A stretch of DNA of 64,000 bases from Anomaloglossus baeobatrachus. Its lineage: Eukaryota; Chordata; Amphibia; Anura; Aromobatidae. The position numbers were made by a program, and so were the translations under genes. The DNA lies in the NCBI RefSeq assembly GCF_048569485.1, contig NW_027442073.1, forward strand, positions 62,001 to 126,000. The letters run 5' to 3'. Shown one piece after another: positions 42,111 to 53,815 of this stretch; position 1 is the stretch's first letter; each line of letters begins with the position of its first letter. The notes under the pieces were generated by a model. It saw only the letters and a program-made list of their open reading frames with translations. It made no database searches and had not been told where the DNA came from.

Positions 42111-42267
42111 ATGATGGATTTCAGACTACATGTAGATATCTTCAGTCTTTCTATCCACATCATTTAAATGAACATTATCCATGCAGCTTGAAATCCATCC
42201 AATAAGAGAAGCAACCTTGTACAACCAATCTGATAAGGGCACAGTATATCCTAAGGGAAGGTTATGG

Positions 42268-42477
42268 CGGATGCAGGAAGATGCGCACTACACCCTACCA
42301 TGCTCAAACCAATGGTTATCAACCTGCTCAGGACTTTACCCCATATTCCAGATGTGGCCTTACAAGTGATTTATAGAGGGTTAACAATACGTTGGGATCA
42401 CCGGATCTAATCTCCCTTTTTATACACCCTAAAATCTTGTTTGCTTTAGAATAAACAATAACATCATAAAGGTATAA
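42268..42477 (-). mobile_element. inverted Gypsy/LINE junction scrap
   Basis: Reverse complement of about 9,925-10,130: integrase peptide MRTTPYHAQTNG region on the plus strand (about 42,275-42,315), then LINE and RT sequence on the minus strand. It bridges palindrome 2 and the hAT transposase with no spacer. Confidence 0.8.
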
Positions 42478-43554
42478 GATGACGCCATTATTAGCGTCAC
42501 CATACCGCTACTCTGCCTTCTAAAACGGTCTCTGCTCAAAACCAAACATGATGCATTGCAGGCGGAGCGCGATGAGTTGCAGCAAGAAACAGTAGTGGGT
42601 GTGGGTGATAACACACAGCCCAGCCTCGTCTCATCACAACGTGCAGTGGAGGACTATGACGAGGAGGAGGATGAAGACATGGAGCAAATCTCCGGCCAAA
42701 TTGAGGATATGACATGCACACCAGTCATATCCTCGGTTCAGCGTGGCTGGCCAGAGGACAGGGTAGATGAGGAGGAGGAGGAGGAGGAGGAGGAGGACAG
42801 CATGTTCAGTCAACGTGTTGGTCAGGCTACTGAAGTCCTGGCTGTTAAGAGTCTGGCGCACATGGCTGACTTTATGGTAAGCTGCCTGTCTCGTGACCCT
42901 CGCGTTAAGAACATCTTGGCCGACAATCATTACTGGTTGGTAACACTGTTAGACCCACGCTACAAGGAGAACTTTATGTCTCTTATTCCCGAGGCGGAGA
43001 GGTCAACCAAAATGCAGCAGTTCCGGAAGGCCATAGTCACGGAAGTAGGCAAAGCATTCCCCTCACAAAACGCTAGCGGCATAGGTCAGGAATCAGTGGA
43101 CAACCAAGGCGTACAGCCGAGAGAGGCACAAGTCCAATCCGCCAGAGGTAGGGGAACAGTCTTTAAGATGTGGGACAGTTTTCTCAGCCCCTCACGTACC
43201 ACAGCCCCTGAGGTGCGGGGTAGTGCCACAAGAAATCCTAAGTTTGCCCAGATGCTCAAGGAGTACCTTGCAGATCGAACAACTGTACTCCGACATTCCT
43301 CTGTGCCTTACAATTATTGGGTATCCAAGGTGGACACGTGGCATGAATTGGCTCTCTACGCCTTGGAAGTCCTGGCCTGCCCTGCCGCTAGCGTTTTGTC
43401 AGAGCGTGTTTTTAGTGCCGCAGGTGGAATCATTACAGATAAACGCACCCGCCTGTCAACTGAAAATGCTGACAGGCTGACTCTGATCAAGATGAACAAG
43501 GGTTGGATTGGGCCAGACTTCACCACACCACCAGCAAATGAGAGCGGAATTTAA
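42478..43554 (+). pseudogene. hAT transposase (ZBED-type family 1), C-terminal part
   Basis: In frame from DDAIISVTIPLLCLLKRSLL (about 42,478) to the stop at 43,554. It overlaps the 14,111-14,712 copy for about 600 bp with moderate divergence, so it is a different family member. It contains the acidic stretch (EEEEEEEEED), WLVTLLDPRYKENFM, then the hAT C-terminal dimerisation domain: YWVSKVDTWHELALYALEVL, ACPAASVLSERVFSAAGG and TRLSTENADRLTLIKMNK. This supplies the domain missing from the copy at 14,073-15,668. The N-terminal BED finger and first catalytic residues are absent because the copy is cut at 42,478. No further damage is evident from here to the stop, and the natural C-terminus appears present. 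Confidence 0.9.
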
Positions 43555-45797
43555 AGTTTGTAACGGGAATTTGCCATGTACCTCCAGTCACCCATGGGTA
43601 CACACTTCTGGACTTTGGATAATCGCTGGACTGCTCCTCCTTCTCCTCATGCGCCACCATGATGACCGTTACAAGAGTTAGGCCTTTGTTTCAGGTATAC
43701 CCCCAGTGGTAAATTTTTTCGCCCATTCTTTGCAGAATGGACATTACAACGACAGGAGACCCGCTCCTTTGCAATGGGAACAATGTTTTGAGGCCCTCAT
43801 GCACGTCTCTATGCAGGGACAACGTGGAGCCTCCCAATTTTTGGCTGCCCTGCCAAAGGGCTATACTATAATACACCCACTTCCTGACAATGGACACTTA
43901 ATGTTTTGAGGCCCTCATGCACGTCTCTATCCAGGGACAACGTGGAGCCTCCCAATTTTTGGCTGCCCTGCCAAAGGGCTATACTACAAAAGACCCACTT
44001 CCTGACAATGGACACTTAATGTTTTGAGGCCCTCATGCACGTCTCTATCCAGGGACAACGTGGAGCCTCCCAATTTTTGGCTGCCCTGCCTAAGGGCTAT
44101 ACTATAATACACCCACTTCCTGACAATGGACACTTAATGTTTTAAGGCCCTCATGCACGTCTCTATCCAGGGACAACGTGGAGCCTCCCAATTTTTGGCT
44201 GCCCTGCCAAAGGGCTATACTACAAAAGACCCACTTCCTGACAATGGACACTTAATGTTTTGAGGCCCTCATGCACGTCTCTATCCAGGGACAACGTGGA
44301 GCCTCCCAATTTTTGGCTGCCCTGCCTAAGGGCTATACTATAATACACCCACTTCCTGACAATGGACACTTAATGTTTTGAGGCCCTCATGCACGTCTCT
44401 ATCCAGGGACAACGTGGAGCCTCCCAATTTTTGGCTGCCCTGCCAAAGGGCTATACTATAATACACCCACTTCCTGACAATGGACACTTAATGTTTTGAG
44501 GCCCTCATGCACGTCTCTATCCAGGGACAACGTGGAGCCTCCCAATTTTTGGCTGCCCTGCCAAAGGGCTATACTACAAAAGACCCACTTCCTTCCAATG
44601 GGCACTTCAGGTTTACAGGCCCTCATGCACGTCTCTATCCAGGGACAACGTGGAGCCTCCCAATTTTTGGCTGCCCTGCCTAAGGGCTATACTATAATAC
44701 ACCCACTTCCTGACAATGGACACTTAATGTTTTGAGGCCCTCATGCATGTCTCTATCCAGGGACAACGTGGAGCCTCCCAATTTTTGGCTGCCCTGCCAA
44801 AGGGCTATACTACAAAAGACCCACTTCCTTCCAATGGGCACTTCAGGTTTACAGGCCCTCATGCACGTCTCTATCCAGGGACAACGTGGAGCCTCCCAAT
44901 TTTTGGCTGCCCTGCCAAAGGGCTATACTACAAAAGACCCACTTCCTTCCAATGGGCACTTCAGGTTTACAGGCCCTCATGCACGTCTCTATCCAGGGAC
45001 AACGTGGAGCCTCCCAATTTTTGGCTGCCCTGCCTAAGGGCTATACTATAATACACCCACTTCCTGACACTGGACACTTAATGTTTTGAGGCCCTCATGC
45101 ACGTCTCTATCCAGGGACAACGTGGAGCCTCCCAATTTTTGGCTGCCCTGCCTAAGGGCTATACTACAATAGACCCACTTCCTTACAATGGGCACTTCAG
45201 GTTTACAGGCCATCATGCACGTCTGTATGCAGGGGCATTGGTGAACCTCACAATTTTGGACTGCCCTGGCAAAGGAAAATACTACAAAGACTCAGTTCCT
45301 CAAAATGGGCACATTAGACTCAGAGGCCTTTATGTACGTCTCTTCTCAGGGACATCGGAGTGCCACACAATGTTTTACGTAAAATCTTTCATGTATTGAT
45401 CTCAAAAAGTAACATACATTAGCTCTATCTCACTATTGGGTATGTGCCCTTAACATTTCCGCTATGAAAAATCATTTTGGTGTCATTTTGGAAGGTTTTC
45501 TGGTGAGTCCGTAAAAATGGCGTAAAACGTGGACAAAATTATTCACAGCTGTGACTTTTGAGTGATAAATGCTTCAAGGGGTCTTCCCCATGCTGTTGCC
45601 ATGTCATTTGAGCACTCTTCGGAGACTTTTGTGCCATTTTTAGGGTTTCTACATGCTGCCGGTGGTCATTTCACAAAAATACTCGGGTCTCCCATAGGAT
45701 AACATTGGGCTCGGTGCTCGGGCCGAGTACACGAGTATCTTGGGAGGCTCGGCCCGAGCTTCGAGCACCCGAGCTTTTTAGTACTCGCTCATCACTA
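43555..45797 (+). mobile_element. hAT transposon family 1, 3' non-coding end
   Basis: Follows the transposase stop directly: about 230 bp of unique sequence, the 118-bp array, then a 400-bp unique and subterminal region ending ACTCGCTCATCACTA at 45,797. With 42,478-43,554 this is the largest continuous part of the family in the window. Confidence 0.75.
43785..45400. repeat. 118-bp tandem repeat array (about 14 units)
   Basis: Units begin AGGCCCTCATGCACG about every 118 bp from 43,792. Two subtypes intermix: A with CTATAATACACCCACTTCCT and GACACTTAATGTTTTG, B with CTACAAAAGACCCACTTCCT and, in later units, GGGCACTTCAGGTTTAC. The last two units (about 45,205 and 45,322) are clearly diverged. 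All units share CCTCCCAATTTTTGGCTG. Reading frames in it are by-products. Confidence 0.95.
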
Positions 45798-46319
45798 CTA
45801 ATAAACCTAAAAAATAAAAATAAATTGAATAAAAATCATGAATGTTGTGTTATAACAGGAAATTCGGTGTAAGAATGAATATCCGGGATGAGAGTTCAGC
45901 GAATGAGTTATAGAAATTGTTACAAAAAGGAGTGTGTACGGTTTATGCGTAAATTTTCAGAATGCGTACATGAAAATTATATGTATGTGAGAATGTCCCC
46001 CATGCTTTGTAAAAAGTTATTTATGAAAATGTAAATAAAATATATAAAAATGCCTAATTATTTATAATTTATGAGAAAGATATATATGTATGGAAGAATG
46101 TTATAAGGTGTCCAAGAACCATAAAGAAAAAGGGTGCATATATAATGTTAGAGGTCTAGAGTTCCACCAGGCTATATCACCCCTAAAGAAATAGAAAGAA
46201 GACCTTACTACCTGTGTACCCCAAAAAAAGCTATATTTCTTAGCCAGGATTATGGTGGAGATATGCACAAGTGAAATAAGAATATAAAGTAATACAATAA
46301 GATTATAAAACCAATATGT
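45798..46319. other. AT-rich spacer, duplicate of 836-1,357
   Basis: No gene seen; same AT-rich sequence as the first copy. Confidence 0.6.
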
Positions 46320-48853
46320 GTGCATTCATGCACCACCCGGTACGCTACCCTTGCCAAATTGTTCACTCTAGATCCCCACACGATCCATGAAGCCGTTCCC
46401 CCGGTCACACCGCCTGCTGCCGGTTCCCACTCATCCCTGGGGGAGTTAGGCGAGTGGTATCGAGAGCTACATGTCGGCACTGATGATACCCCCATACACC
46501 ACAAGGAAGGGGTATACCGGGTGGTACAGGAGTATGAGCGGGTTTTTAGCAAGCACCCTCTAGATTTTGGGCAGATTAAAGGGGTTCAACACCACATCCC
46601 TACCGGTACACACTCCCCTATTAAAGAGAGATACAGGCCTATTCCCCCTGCGCACTACCAATGCGCCAAAGACATGTTGAGGAACATGAAGGAGGCAGAG
46701 GTTATTAGGGACAGCTGTAGTCCCTGTGCCGCTCCGTTGGTGCTGGTTAAGAAGAAGGATGGCACCATGCGGATGTGAGTGAATTACCGGAAGATTAACC
46801 AGATAACGCATAAGGATGCTTACCCTCTGCCCCGCATCAAAGAGTCCCTGGCCTCGCTGAGAACCGCTAACTACTTCTCCACCCTTGACCTCACCAGCGG
46901 GTACTGGCAGGTGGCCGTGGCACCGGAGGACCGAGAGAAGACTGCCTATGGGACCGTTTTGCTGTACTTGGATGATGTGATTGTGTACTCACAGACGTAT
47001 GAAGCCCACCTGGAGCACCTAGCCGAGGTGTTCGCGTCCCTTGCCAAGTATGGGATGAAGTTGAAGCCCTCAAAGTGTCATCTGCTGAAACCCAGAGTGC
47101 AGTACCTAGGACATGTGGTTGGTGCGGAAGGTGTCGCCCCCAACCCCGGCCATTCACTGAGAAGGTGCACGTCTACCAACAACGGGTGAACCTGGATCCG
47201 CTGCCCCGACAGGACTGGCAGGAAGCTCAGGACCAGGCACCTGCTGTCCGCCTGGTCAAGACTCTAGTGGAACAGGGTTCTGCTGGGATAGACCCTGCTG
47301 CCCCTGCCGAAGCCCAACGTCTGTGGCAAGAACGGACCCGGCTATACCTACACCAGGGGAAGTTGTATCGCGAGCTGATTAATCCAAAGACTCACGAGAA
47401 GATCCGCCAGCTGGTGATTCCCCAGGCTAAAGTGCCCACCGTCCTGCAAGCATACCATGATGGTGCAGTGCACTTCGGGTGGAAGAAGCTAGAGATGTTG
47501 TTAAGAGAGCGGTTCTATTGGAGTGGAATGCGGGAATCTGTGGAGGCCTAGTGCCGAGAATGTGGCCCTTGCGCATTGAGAAGGAAGGACGAGGCCAGCC
47601 AGAAGGCACCCCTACACCCGATCATTACACACCAACCGCTGGAGCTGGTTGCCCTTGACCATGTAAAGCTCACCCCCAGCCGAAGTGGGTACACCTACGC
47701 TCTGACCATCGTAGACCACTACTCGAGGTTCCTGGTGGTTGTCCCAGTTAAGGACTTAACCGGCCGCACCGCTGCTAAGGCTTTCCAGGCTTATTTCTGT
47801 TGACCGCATTGGTACCCGGAGAGGGTGCTTACCGACCAGGGTCCGGCCTTTGAAGCAGAGGTATTCCAGGAATTCTGCCAGTTGTACGGCTGCAAGAAAA
47901 TCCGGACCACGCCTTACCACGCCCAAACCAATGGCATTTGTGAAAAGATGAACCACTTGGTCCTGGGCCTCCTCAAGACGTTACCACTGGAAGAGCGGAA
48001 CCTGTGGCTGGAGAAGCTACCTGACCTGGTCGATATGTACAACAACATCCCTTCCAGCTCTACGAAATGCACTCCAGCATACCTGATGAGAGCTCGTCCC
48101 GGCCGGCAACCAGTGGATCTAGAAATGGGCTTGGAAGCTTCAGAAGCACTCCTGTCGACAGCTGAATGGGACACTCGGCGGAGGACACAGTACCGACAGG
48201 TCCAGGAGTATGTTGAAAAGAACTTGTGCCGGAGTCGGGGACAACAGGAGCAGTGCTTCAACAAGAAGGCGCCTGCCGGTTCCTTCCAACCTGGGGATGT
48301 AGTGCTGAAACGGAAAAGAAGGGCCCACAAGCTGGATGATCAATGGGAAAAAACCCCGTATGTAGTCCAGCCCACAGGATGGGAGAATGGGAAGGCCTAC
48401 CAGATCAGCCGTGACCAGGGGGGGACTTTGGCCACGGTTTCCCGAGACCACCTGAAGAAGTGCCCACCAGCATTGAGAGTAGCGGATGAGGCTCCAGTTC
48501 CCAGTCCAGTGGAGAAGGAAAAAGAGGTAATCCACACCATGATGGGTGATTTTCCAGCAGACTGGCCTACACAGAACGGTGCGGTGATCCTTCCAGTGAT
48601 ACTGTTCCCACAACCCGTGGATGAAGAAATGATGGAAACGGTTAACCGCGAGCCAGTGCCCAGGGATGTACCTGTACCCAGCTCCCCTACGCCTCCGCCT
48701 GCCCCACATGATAGCAGGGAGGAGGAACTGACTGTTCCCTCTGCCCCACTGCCTGTCACCACTGACACCGGACCCCGAAGGTCCACTCGCTCCAACCTAG
48801 GTAGACCCCCACTTAGGTACAGGGAAACTACTCTTTAAAAGGGGGGGGCTTTA
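46320..48853 (+). mobile_element. Gypsy (Ty3) LTR-retrotransposon fossil, pol region, copy B
   Basis: Duplicate of 1,358-4,600 by segmental duplication. Reverse transcriptase, zinc-binding, integrase and tail parts are recognisable by the same motifs. It is shorter than copy A and carries a few more breaks. No LTRs, gag or protease. Age relative to copy A cannot be separated, because both share the parent insertion. Confidence 0.92.
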
Positions 48854-48897
48854 TGTGTTGAGTGTACCAGTTTGAAAGTTTTAAATGATAAGTAAAG

Positions 48898-49068
48898 ATG
48901 ATCAACCTCTATAAATCACTTGTAAGGCTACATCTGGAATATGGGAACCAGTTTTGGGCTCCACATTTTAAAAAGGACATTCAGAAGTTAGAGTCAGTTC
49001 AAAGGTGGGCAACTAGACTACTACAAGGAATGGAAGGCCTCCCATATGATGACAAGTTGAAAAAGTTA
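48898..49068 (+). mobile_element. LINE reverse-transcriptase fragment, duplicate
   Basis: Same as 4,645-4,815. Confidence 0.75.
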
Positions 49069-49073
49069 TTAAG

Positions 49074-51234
49074 TGATTATTGGCTGCAATGGGGCTTTCT
49101 GGCTGGTGCCAGCCTCTCTTCTTAGCACACAGGAACCACAATCCCTACACCATGCTTCAATGGATTCTCTCATCCCAGCCCAGTAAAACTACATATTTTA
49201 CACAGTCATAAGCAGCCCATGGGCATTCACCTGCATTCAAACCAATAACAGCTCATAGACCAGACAATCCATCTACCACTGGACCAAAGACAGGAAGTTA
49301 AATCCACTGCCTGCGGTAACCAACTTAATCCTATAGGCTACTCACACAACAAACCCAACAGAAAGGAAAAAAACATGGCTTCGATTATCCATCCAATGAA
49401 AACGCATAACCATTGTGAGCCATTGGACAATGCAATTGGACACATGGTGACATGGTGCACGGCCCAATGAATCAAGTCTTTACTTCATATTCACGGTTTA
49501 AGCCCTTGGGTTCTAATGTGCCCAGAGTACATATCCAGAAAGATTCTCTTTCTTTGAGCTAAACACAAGTCAACAATACATTGTAAGCAGATTCTATTAC
49601 CAGTCCCACACCATTTTGTGACGCATAATCACACAGTGATCCAATTAAGATTCCAAGTCATCGAACATGTCCAAGCCATACGCAGAGGAGGCAATAGAAT
49701 TAGGAAGCTCAAAGAAAGGGAATCTTTCTGGATATATACTCTGGGCACATTGGAACCCAAAGGCTTAAACCATGAATATGAAGTACAGACTTGATTCATT
49801 GGGCCATGCATGGACATAATGGACATAATTCTAATAGGCAGGACAGGTAATAAGGAGCACAAGGGATATGCTAAAATGTGTTGTGTGACAAGACAGACAC
49901 AGGAAAGGAGATGATAACAGGTGTAGGGACCAACAAGGTGAGACAAGGGGTATCAGGATAGGGTCAAGTAGGTATGAATGTAGTAATGGGGCAGGCATAG
50001 AGAATTGTATGCGAATGTGAATTACAATAAGTCACTAAGGAAAGGAATATGTGAGTGTGTGCCTAATGTAAACTAATATTGTACTGGCAAAATTATAGAT
50101 GGAAAGGGAGAAGGGGAGAGGGGAGAGAGGAGGCTGTAATTGACTACAAGGGTATGAGTTATGAGTGATCATAGGGATAGTGCTACATAAGTGGAAATAC
50201 CTATGGAGGACCGGATGTGTAAGCGCATACCTTATACAAACCTATAGAGTGCTGATGGGTGAGAGTGTGATGTTAGATATAAGACATCCTATAGTGAATA
50301 GTGAGCCGTAATCAAGTGCAACAGGGATATTTCACGTGACTATGGGAACCTGGAAGGTAAAGAAAGGGGAGAAAAAACTGTTAGACAAGGTAATCAGACA
50401 AACATGACAAATAAAAAACAAGGAAGAATGGAACTCCATACATACTGGAACCATATATAGTGTGAACACGAAAAAGAACCGGGGGTTAGAAAAAATGTGC
50501 ACGGCCCAATGAATCAAGTCGGTTCTTCATATTCATGGTTTAAGCCCTTGGGTTCCAACGTGCCCAGAGTATATATCCAGAAAGATTCCCTTTCTTTGAG
50601 CTTCCTAATTCTATCGCCTCCTCTGCGTATGGCTGGGACATGTTCGATGACTTGGAATCTTAATTGGGCCACTGTGCGATTATGCGTCACAAAATGGTGT
50701 GGGACTGGTAATAGAATCTGCTTACAACGTATTGTTGACTTGTGCTTAGCACAAAGAAAGGGAATCTTTCTGGATATGTACTCTGGACACATTAGAACCC
50801 AAGGGCTTAAACCGTGAATATGAAGTACAGACTTGATTCATTGGGCCGTGCACCATGTCACCATGTGTGCAATTGCATTGTCCAATGGCTCACAATGGTT
50901 ATGCGTTTTCATTGGATGGATAATCGAAGCCATGTTTTTTTCCTTTCTCTTGGGTTTGTTGTGTGAGTAGACTATAGGATTAAGTTAGTTACCGCAGGCA
51001 GTGGATTTAGCTTCCTGTCTTTGGTCCAGTGGTAGATTGATTGTTTGGTCTATGAGCTGTTATGGGTTTTAATCCAGGTGAATGCCCATGGGCTGCTTAT
51101 AACTGTGTGAAATATGTAGTTTTACTGGGCTGGGATGAGAGAATCCATCGAAGCATGGTGTAGGGATTGTGGTTCCTGTGTGCTAAGAAGAAAGGCTGGC
51201 ACCAGCCAGAAAGCCCCATTACAGCCAATAATCA
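49074..51234. repeat. nested palindrome, duplicate of 4,821-6,981
   Basis: Arms 49,074-49,811 and 50,497-51,234, with foldback MITEs at 49,455-49,811 and 50,497-50,853. Small differences from the first copy (for example AACCGGGGGTTAG near 50,476). Confidence 0.85.
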
Positions 51235-51313
51235 ACCGCTAGCCGCTGGAACTCGTTGCTCTAGATCATGTCAAACTCACACCAAGCAGGAATAGATACA
51301 TTAGCCCACCATC
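51132..51313 (+). mobile_element. Gypsy family 2 scrap, duplicate of 6,879-7,060
   Basis: Zinc-binding to integrase start region, same sequence as the first copy. Confidence 0.8.
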
Positions 51314-52200
51314 CCACCCAAAGAGCAACTTCTGCTGCGCAGCTGGCTTTCTAGGCAGCAGCGCTATCGTGATGTCAGCGGGGGACATTGTGACAAGCCA
51401 GTGTTCCGTCACTTCATGTTGTGCACTGTTCAAACGGAAAATACATCAACAGGCAGACTACAGAAAAGCTTACTAACAAAGGTTAGAGAGGGGCTTTCTC
51501 AGAGGGCTTTTTACAGTTTGTCTATTCCCAATTAGCCGTTTAAGTATGCTTAATGAAAGTACTAATTCTTTCATAGGCCGCCCATTCTTAGTATTTGACG
51601 TTCCTTATATTGCGGTATCAGGCTTCGCAGCAGGTTGCAAAACATTCATCACCCATGACTGTCCCCAATTGGGCTCAGAAGCTAAATGTCTATCATGACC
51701 TCTCTTTTTGAAAGTCCAAGAGCAAGCAAACTCTTCCTCCAGGAGAGGGAGCCAACAGATCACTAAAGACATCATCATTGCTCAAAGAAAACACCGAAAA
51801 ACAATGGAAGCTTTAATTGGAGTGGAATCTGATAGACAGCACCTGATGCCAAGTCTGCATCTTCTAACACCTGCAGTCACTGCAGCAGCTGAATCCAATG
51901 TGTCCAAAAGGGATCTATTCTATTCAATTGCAAATGATCTAGATAAGACTGAGAATAAGATACTGCACGGGACATAGCAGAGTTGGTCAAGTTGAGTGGA
52001 GATGAGTTTGCTATTTGGCACAGCTTTTGCATCAATAAAGCAAGTAAAAGGTGTGAAAGATAAAAAAAAGGGTGAAAGTGTGAAAAGTGAATTGGCCAAA
52101 TTGAGGTGCATATAAAGTTTTTGCTTTCTTTCAATTCACTAATGGGGCTCATTTGAATCAGGTGAATTGAGTTCTGCTTTTGGAAACTGGGTTAAGAAGG
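51314..52200. other. unassigned region, duplicate of 7,061-7,947
   Basis: The unrecognised 89-codon frame recurs at 51,708-51,977 unchanged. Nothing else recognised. Confidence 0.4.
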
Positions 52201-52574
52201 GGTGCACCGGTCCTGGAGGTACTGCAATACCAGGTCAATGCGTGGAGTGGACAGAGCAAGATTTTTTCCATCTCCTTGTTCTAAAAATCCATTTAATATA
52301 TGGTCCCCAGAGAGGGGACGTATCAGATATTAAACTGATAAGAACAGATTTAATTTTTTTTTTTTTCTGTTTATCAGTAGGACTTCAAAATAACAAAGGT
52401 GATCGCCTCCCGTTGCCTGGGAACCGTCCAGGCACAAGAGGGCTATGTGTCACCAGAAGGCGCACACACTTCCTCAAGGCCGGCAGACGTGCAATCCCAG
52501 GCACCTTCCAGTACCGACCAAGGTAGCGTCCTCCGAAACTACACTTGATCTTAGCCAAAAGGCCGAGAAGCTAT
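52201..52574 (-). pseudogene. RNU2: U2 snRNA gene copy, interrupted, duplicate
   Basis: U2 5' end at 52,574-52,538, insert 52,537-52,350, U2 body 52,349-52,201. Same interruption after nucleotide 37 as at 7,948-8,321. Confidence 0.9.
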
Positions 52575-53168
52575 AACCCGAATTGGTTACGGCCTTGAGT
52601 GGCACCCTGGCCTATACCGGACACATCTTAGGGAGAGGGAGACAAACCCACGCCTACAGAAGACATTTTGTCACCCAAGCCAACCCTTGAAAAGGCTGTT
52701 TTGCAGAGCAAAAACAAGAAGAATGGTGCTTTTTGCAGCCGCCGCCCACTGCAATGAATCTGAATAACTCCTCCTTTTGGACACAAGCACCTCCCCTCCC
52801 CCTTGCAGTCTTTCCAATTCATGATACAAAAAGACGGACGGACAGGACAGGACAGGACAGGCTGCCTGACTTTCCGTCACTGCCACCCTTTGCCATCCTT
52901 GTCCGTAGAAAGCCCTTTCATCATCCCCAAACCCTAATCTTTTCCCTTCCCTTCCCAGATGCGTCTCACTCCCTTTCATTAGGAAGTGAGCGCAGCCTTT
53001 TCTCCGTTCTGCACATGCGCGACGTTAAACACAAATGCGCAGGCGTGCGTTCCATTACCCTCACTGCATTCCACTCCCATACAGGAAGTGGGCGCAGCTA
53101 TTACTACGGTCGCACATAAAAGAACCCACGGCCACCACTGCACATAGCTGACTCCACCACAGGACACC
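52575..53168 (+). promoter_or_regulatory. promoter-like block, copy 3, truncated
   Basis: Duplicate of 8,322-8,912, retaining the ETS-like, NRF1-like and TATA-like motifs (TATA-like ACATAAAAG at about 53,114) but cut at 53,168 before the first splice donor. Confidence 0.35.
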
Positions 53169-53403
53169 TGCGAGTTCAAAAGCATGCCCTTCGAGCTGTG
53201 CAATTTGCCAGGAACCTTCCAGAGGCTGATGGAATGCTGCTTGGGACACCGAAACTTTGAAACGGTACTGCTATACCTTTATGATGTTATTGTTTATTCT
53301 AAAGCAAACAAGATTTTAGGGTGTATAAAAAGGGAGATTAGATCCGGTGATCCCAACGTATTGTTACCCCTCTATAAATCACTTGTAAGGCCACATCTGG
53401 AAT
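53168..53403 (+). mobile_element. Gypsy family 2 / LINE mosaic scrap, copy 3
   Basis: Corresponds to about 9,818-10,055: FKSMPFELCNLPGTF and the RT active-site region, then NKILGCIKREIRSGDPNVLL and LYKSLVRPHLEY. It joins the palindrome 3 right arm at 53,404 through a short ATGCCC overlap. Confidence 0.85.
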
Positions 53404-53815
53404 ATGCCCTACACTCCCATCTACACCAATACTATACAGGCACAAACTAGTATATCTGACTAAAAGCCCCTAAAATATGAAGAACGGCCTATAGTTGAGT
53501 GTGGATATAAAATCTATGTGAGCAGAGCTAGAATAGAAATCACTGATCGCATTGAAGTCATTCTGACCATAAATCACCATGATATCAAGGTGAGGAGTTG
53601 TGTGTTACTGCTGGGAGGAAAGGGTTAACAGTGGAATATTAAGGTGCATTTCTGTGTGCAGTGTTACTAGTCAATGTAACAATTCAGTATGAGCTGCTCT
53701 TGGTGCCGGGGGAGGGAGATGCTCTCCTGAGCAAGATAGATGGGGAATAAACATGATATCTATATAGTGTAAGGCAGGGGGTCTCAAACCAGGTGATCAT
53801 GTCTGATCAACTGGT

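Larger units (their letters stand above)
37828..42267. repeat. palindrome 2, right arm (copy M)
   Basis: Reverse complement of 30,921-35,342. The outer edge at 42,267 (GGTTATGG) joins an inverted scrap of Gypsy/LINE sequence; the inner edge at 37,828 is next to the SET-gene ATG. Confidence 0.93.
44963..53168. repeat. direct duplicate of 1-8,912
   Basis: Offset 44,962 at the left and 44,253 further right, reflecting a length difference inside the Gypsy fossil. Only scattered substitutions otherwise. The left end of homology is at the window start, so it may be longer. The right end is at GGACACC (53,168), where it joins Gypsy family 2 sequence corresponding to about 9,818. Confidence 0.93.

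Noticed and set aside
43785-45400. Coding frames such as MHVSIQGQRGASQFLAALP
   Set aside because: The 118-bp period is not a multiple of three, so frames shift between units; no protein family recognised.
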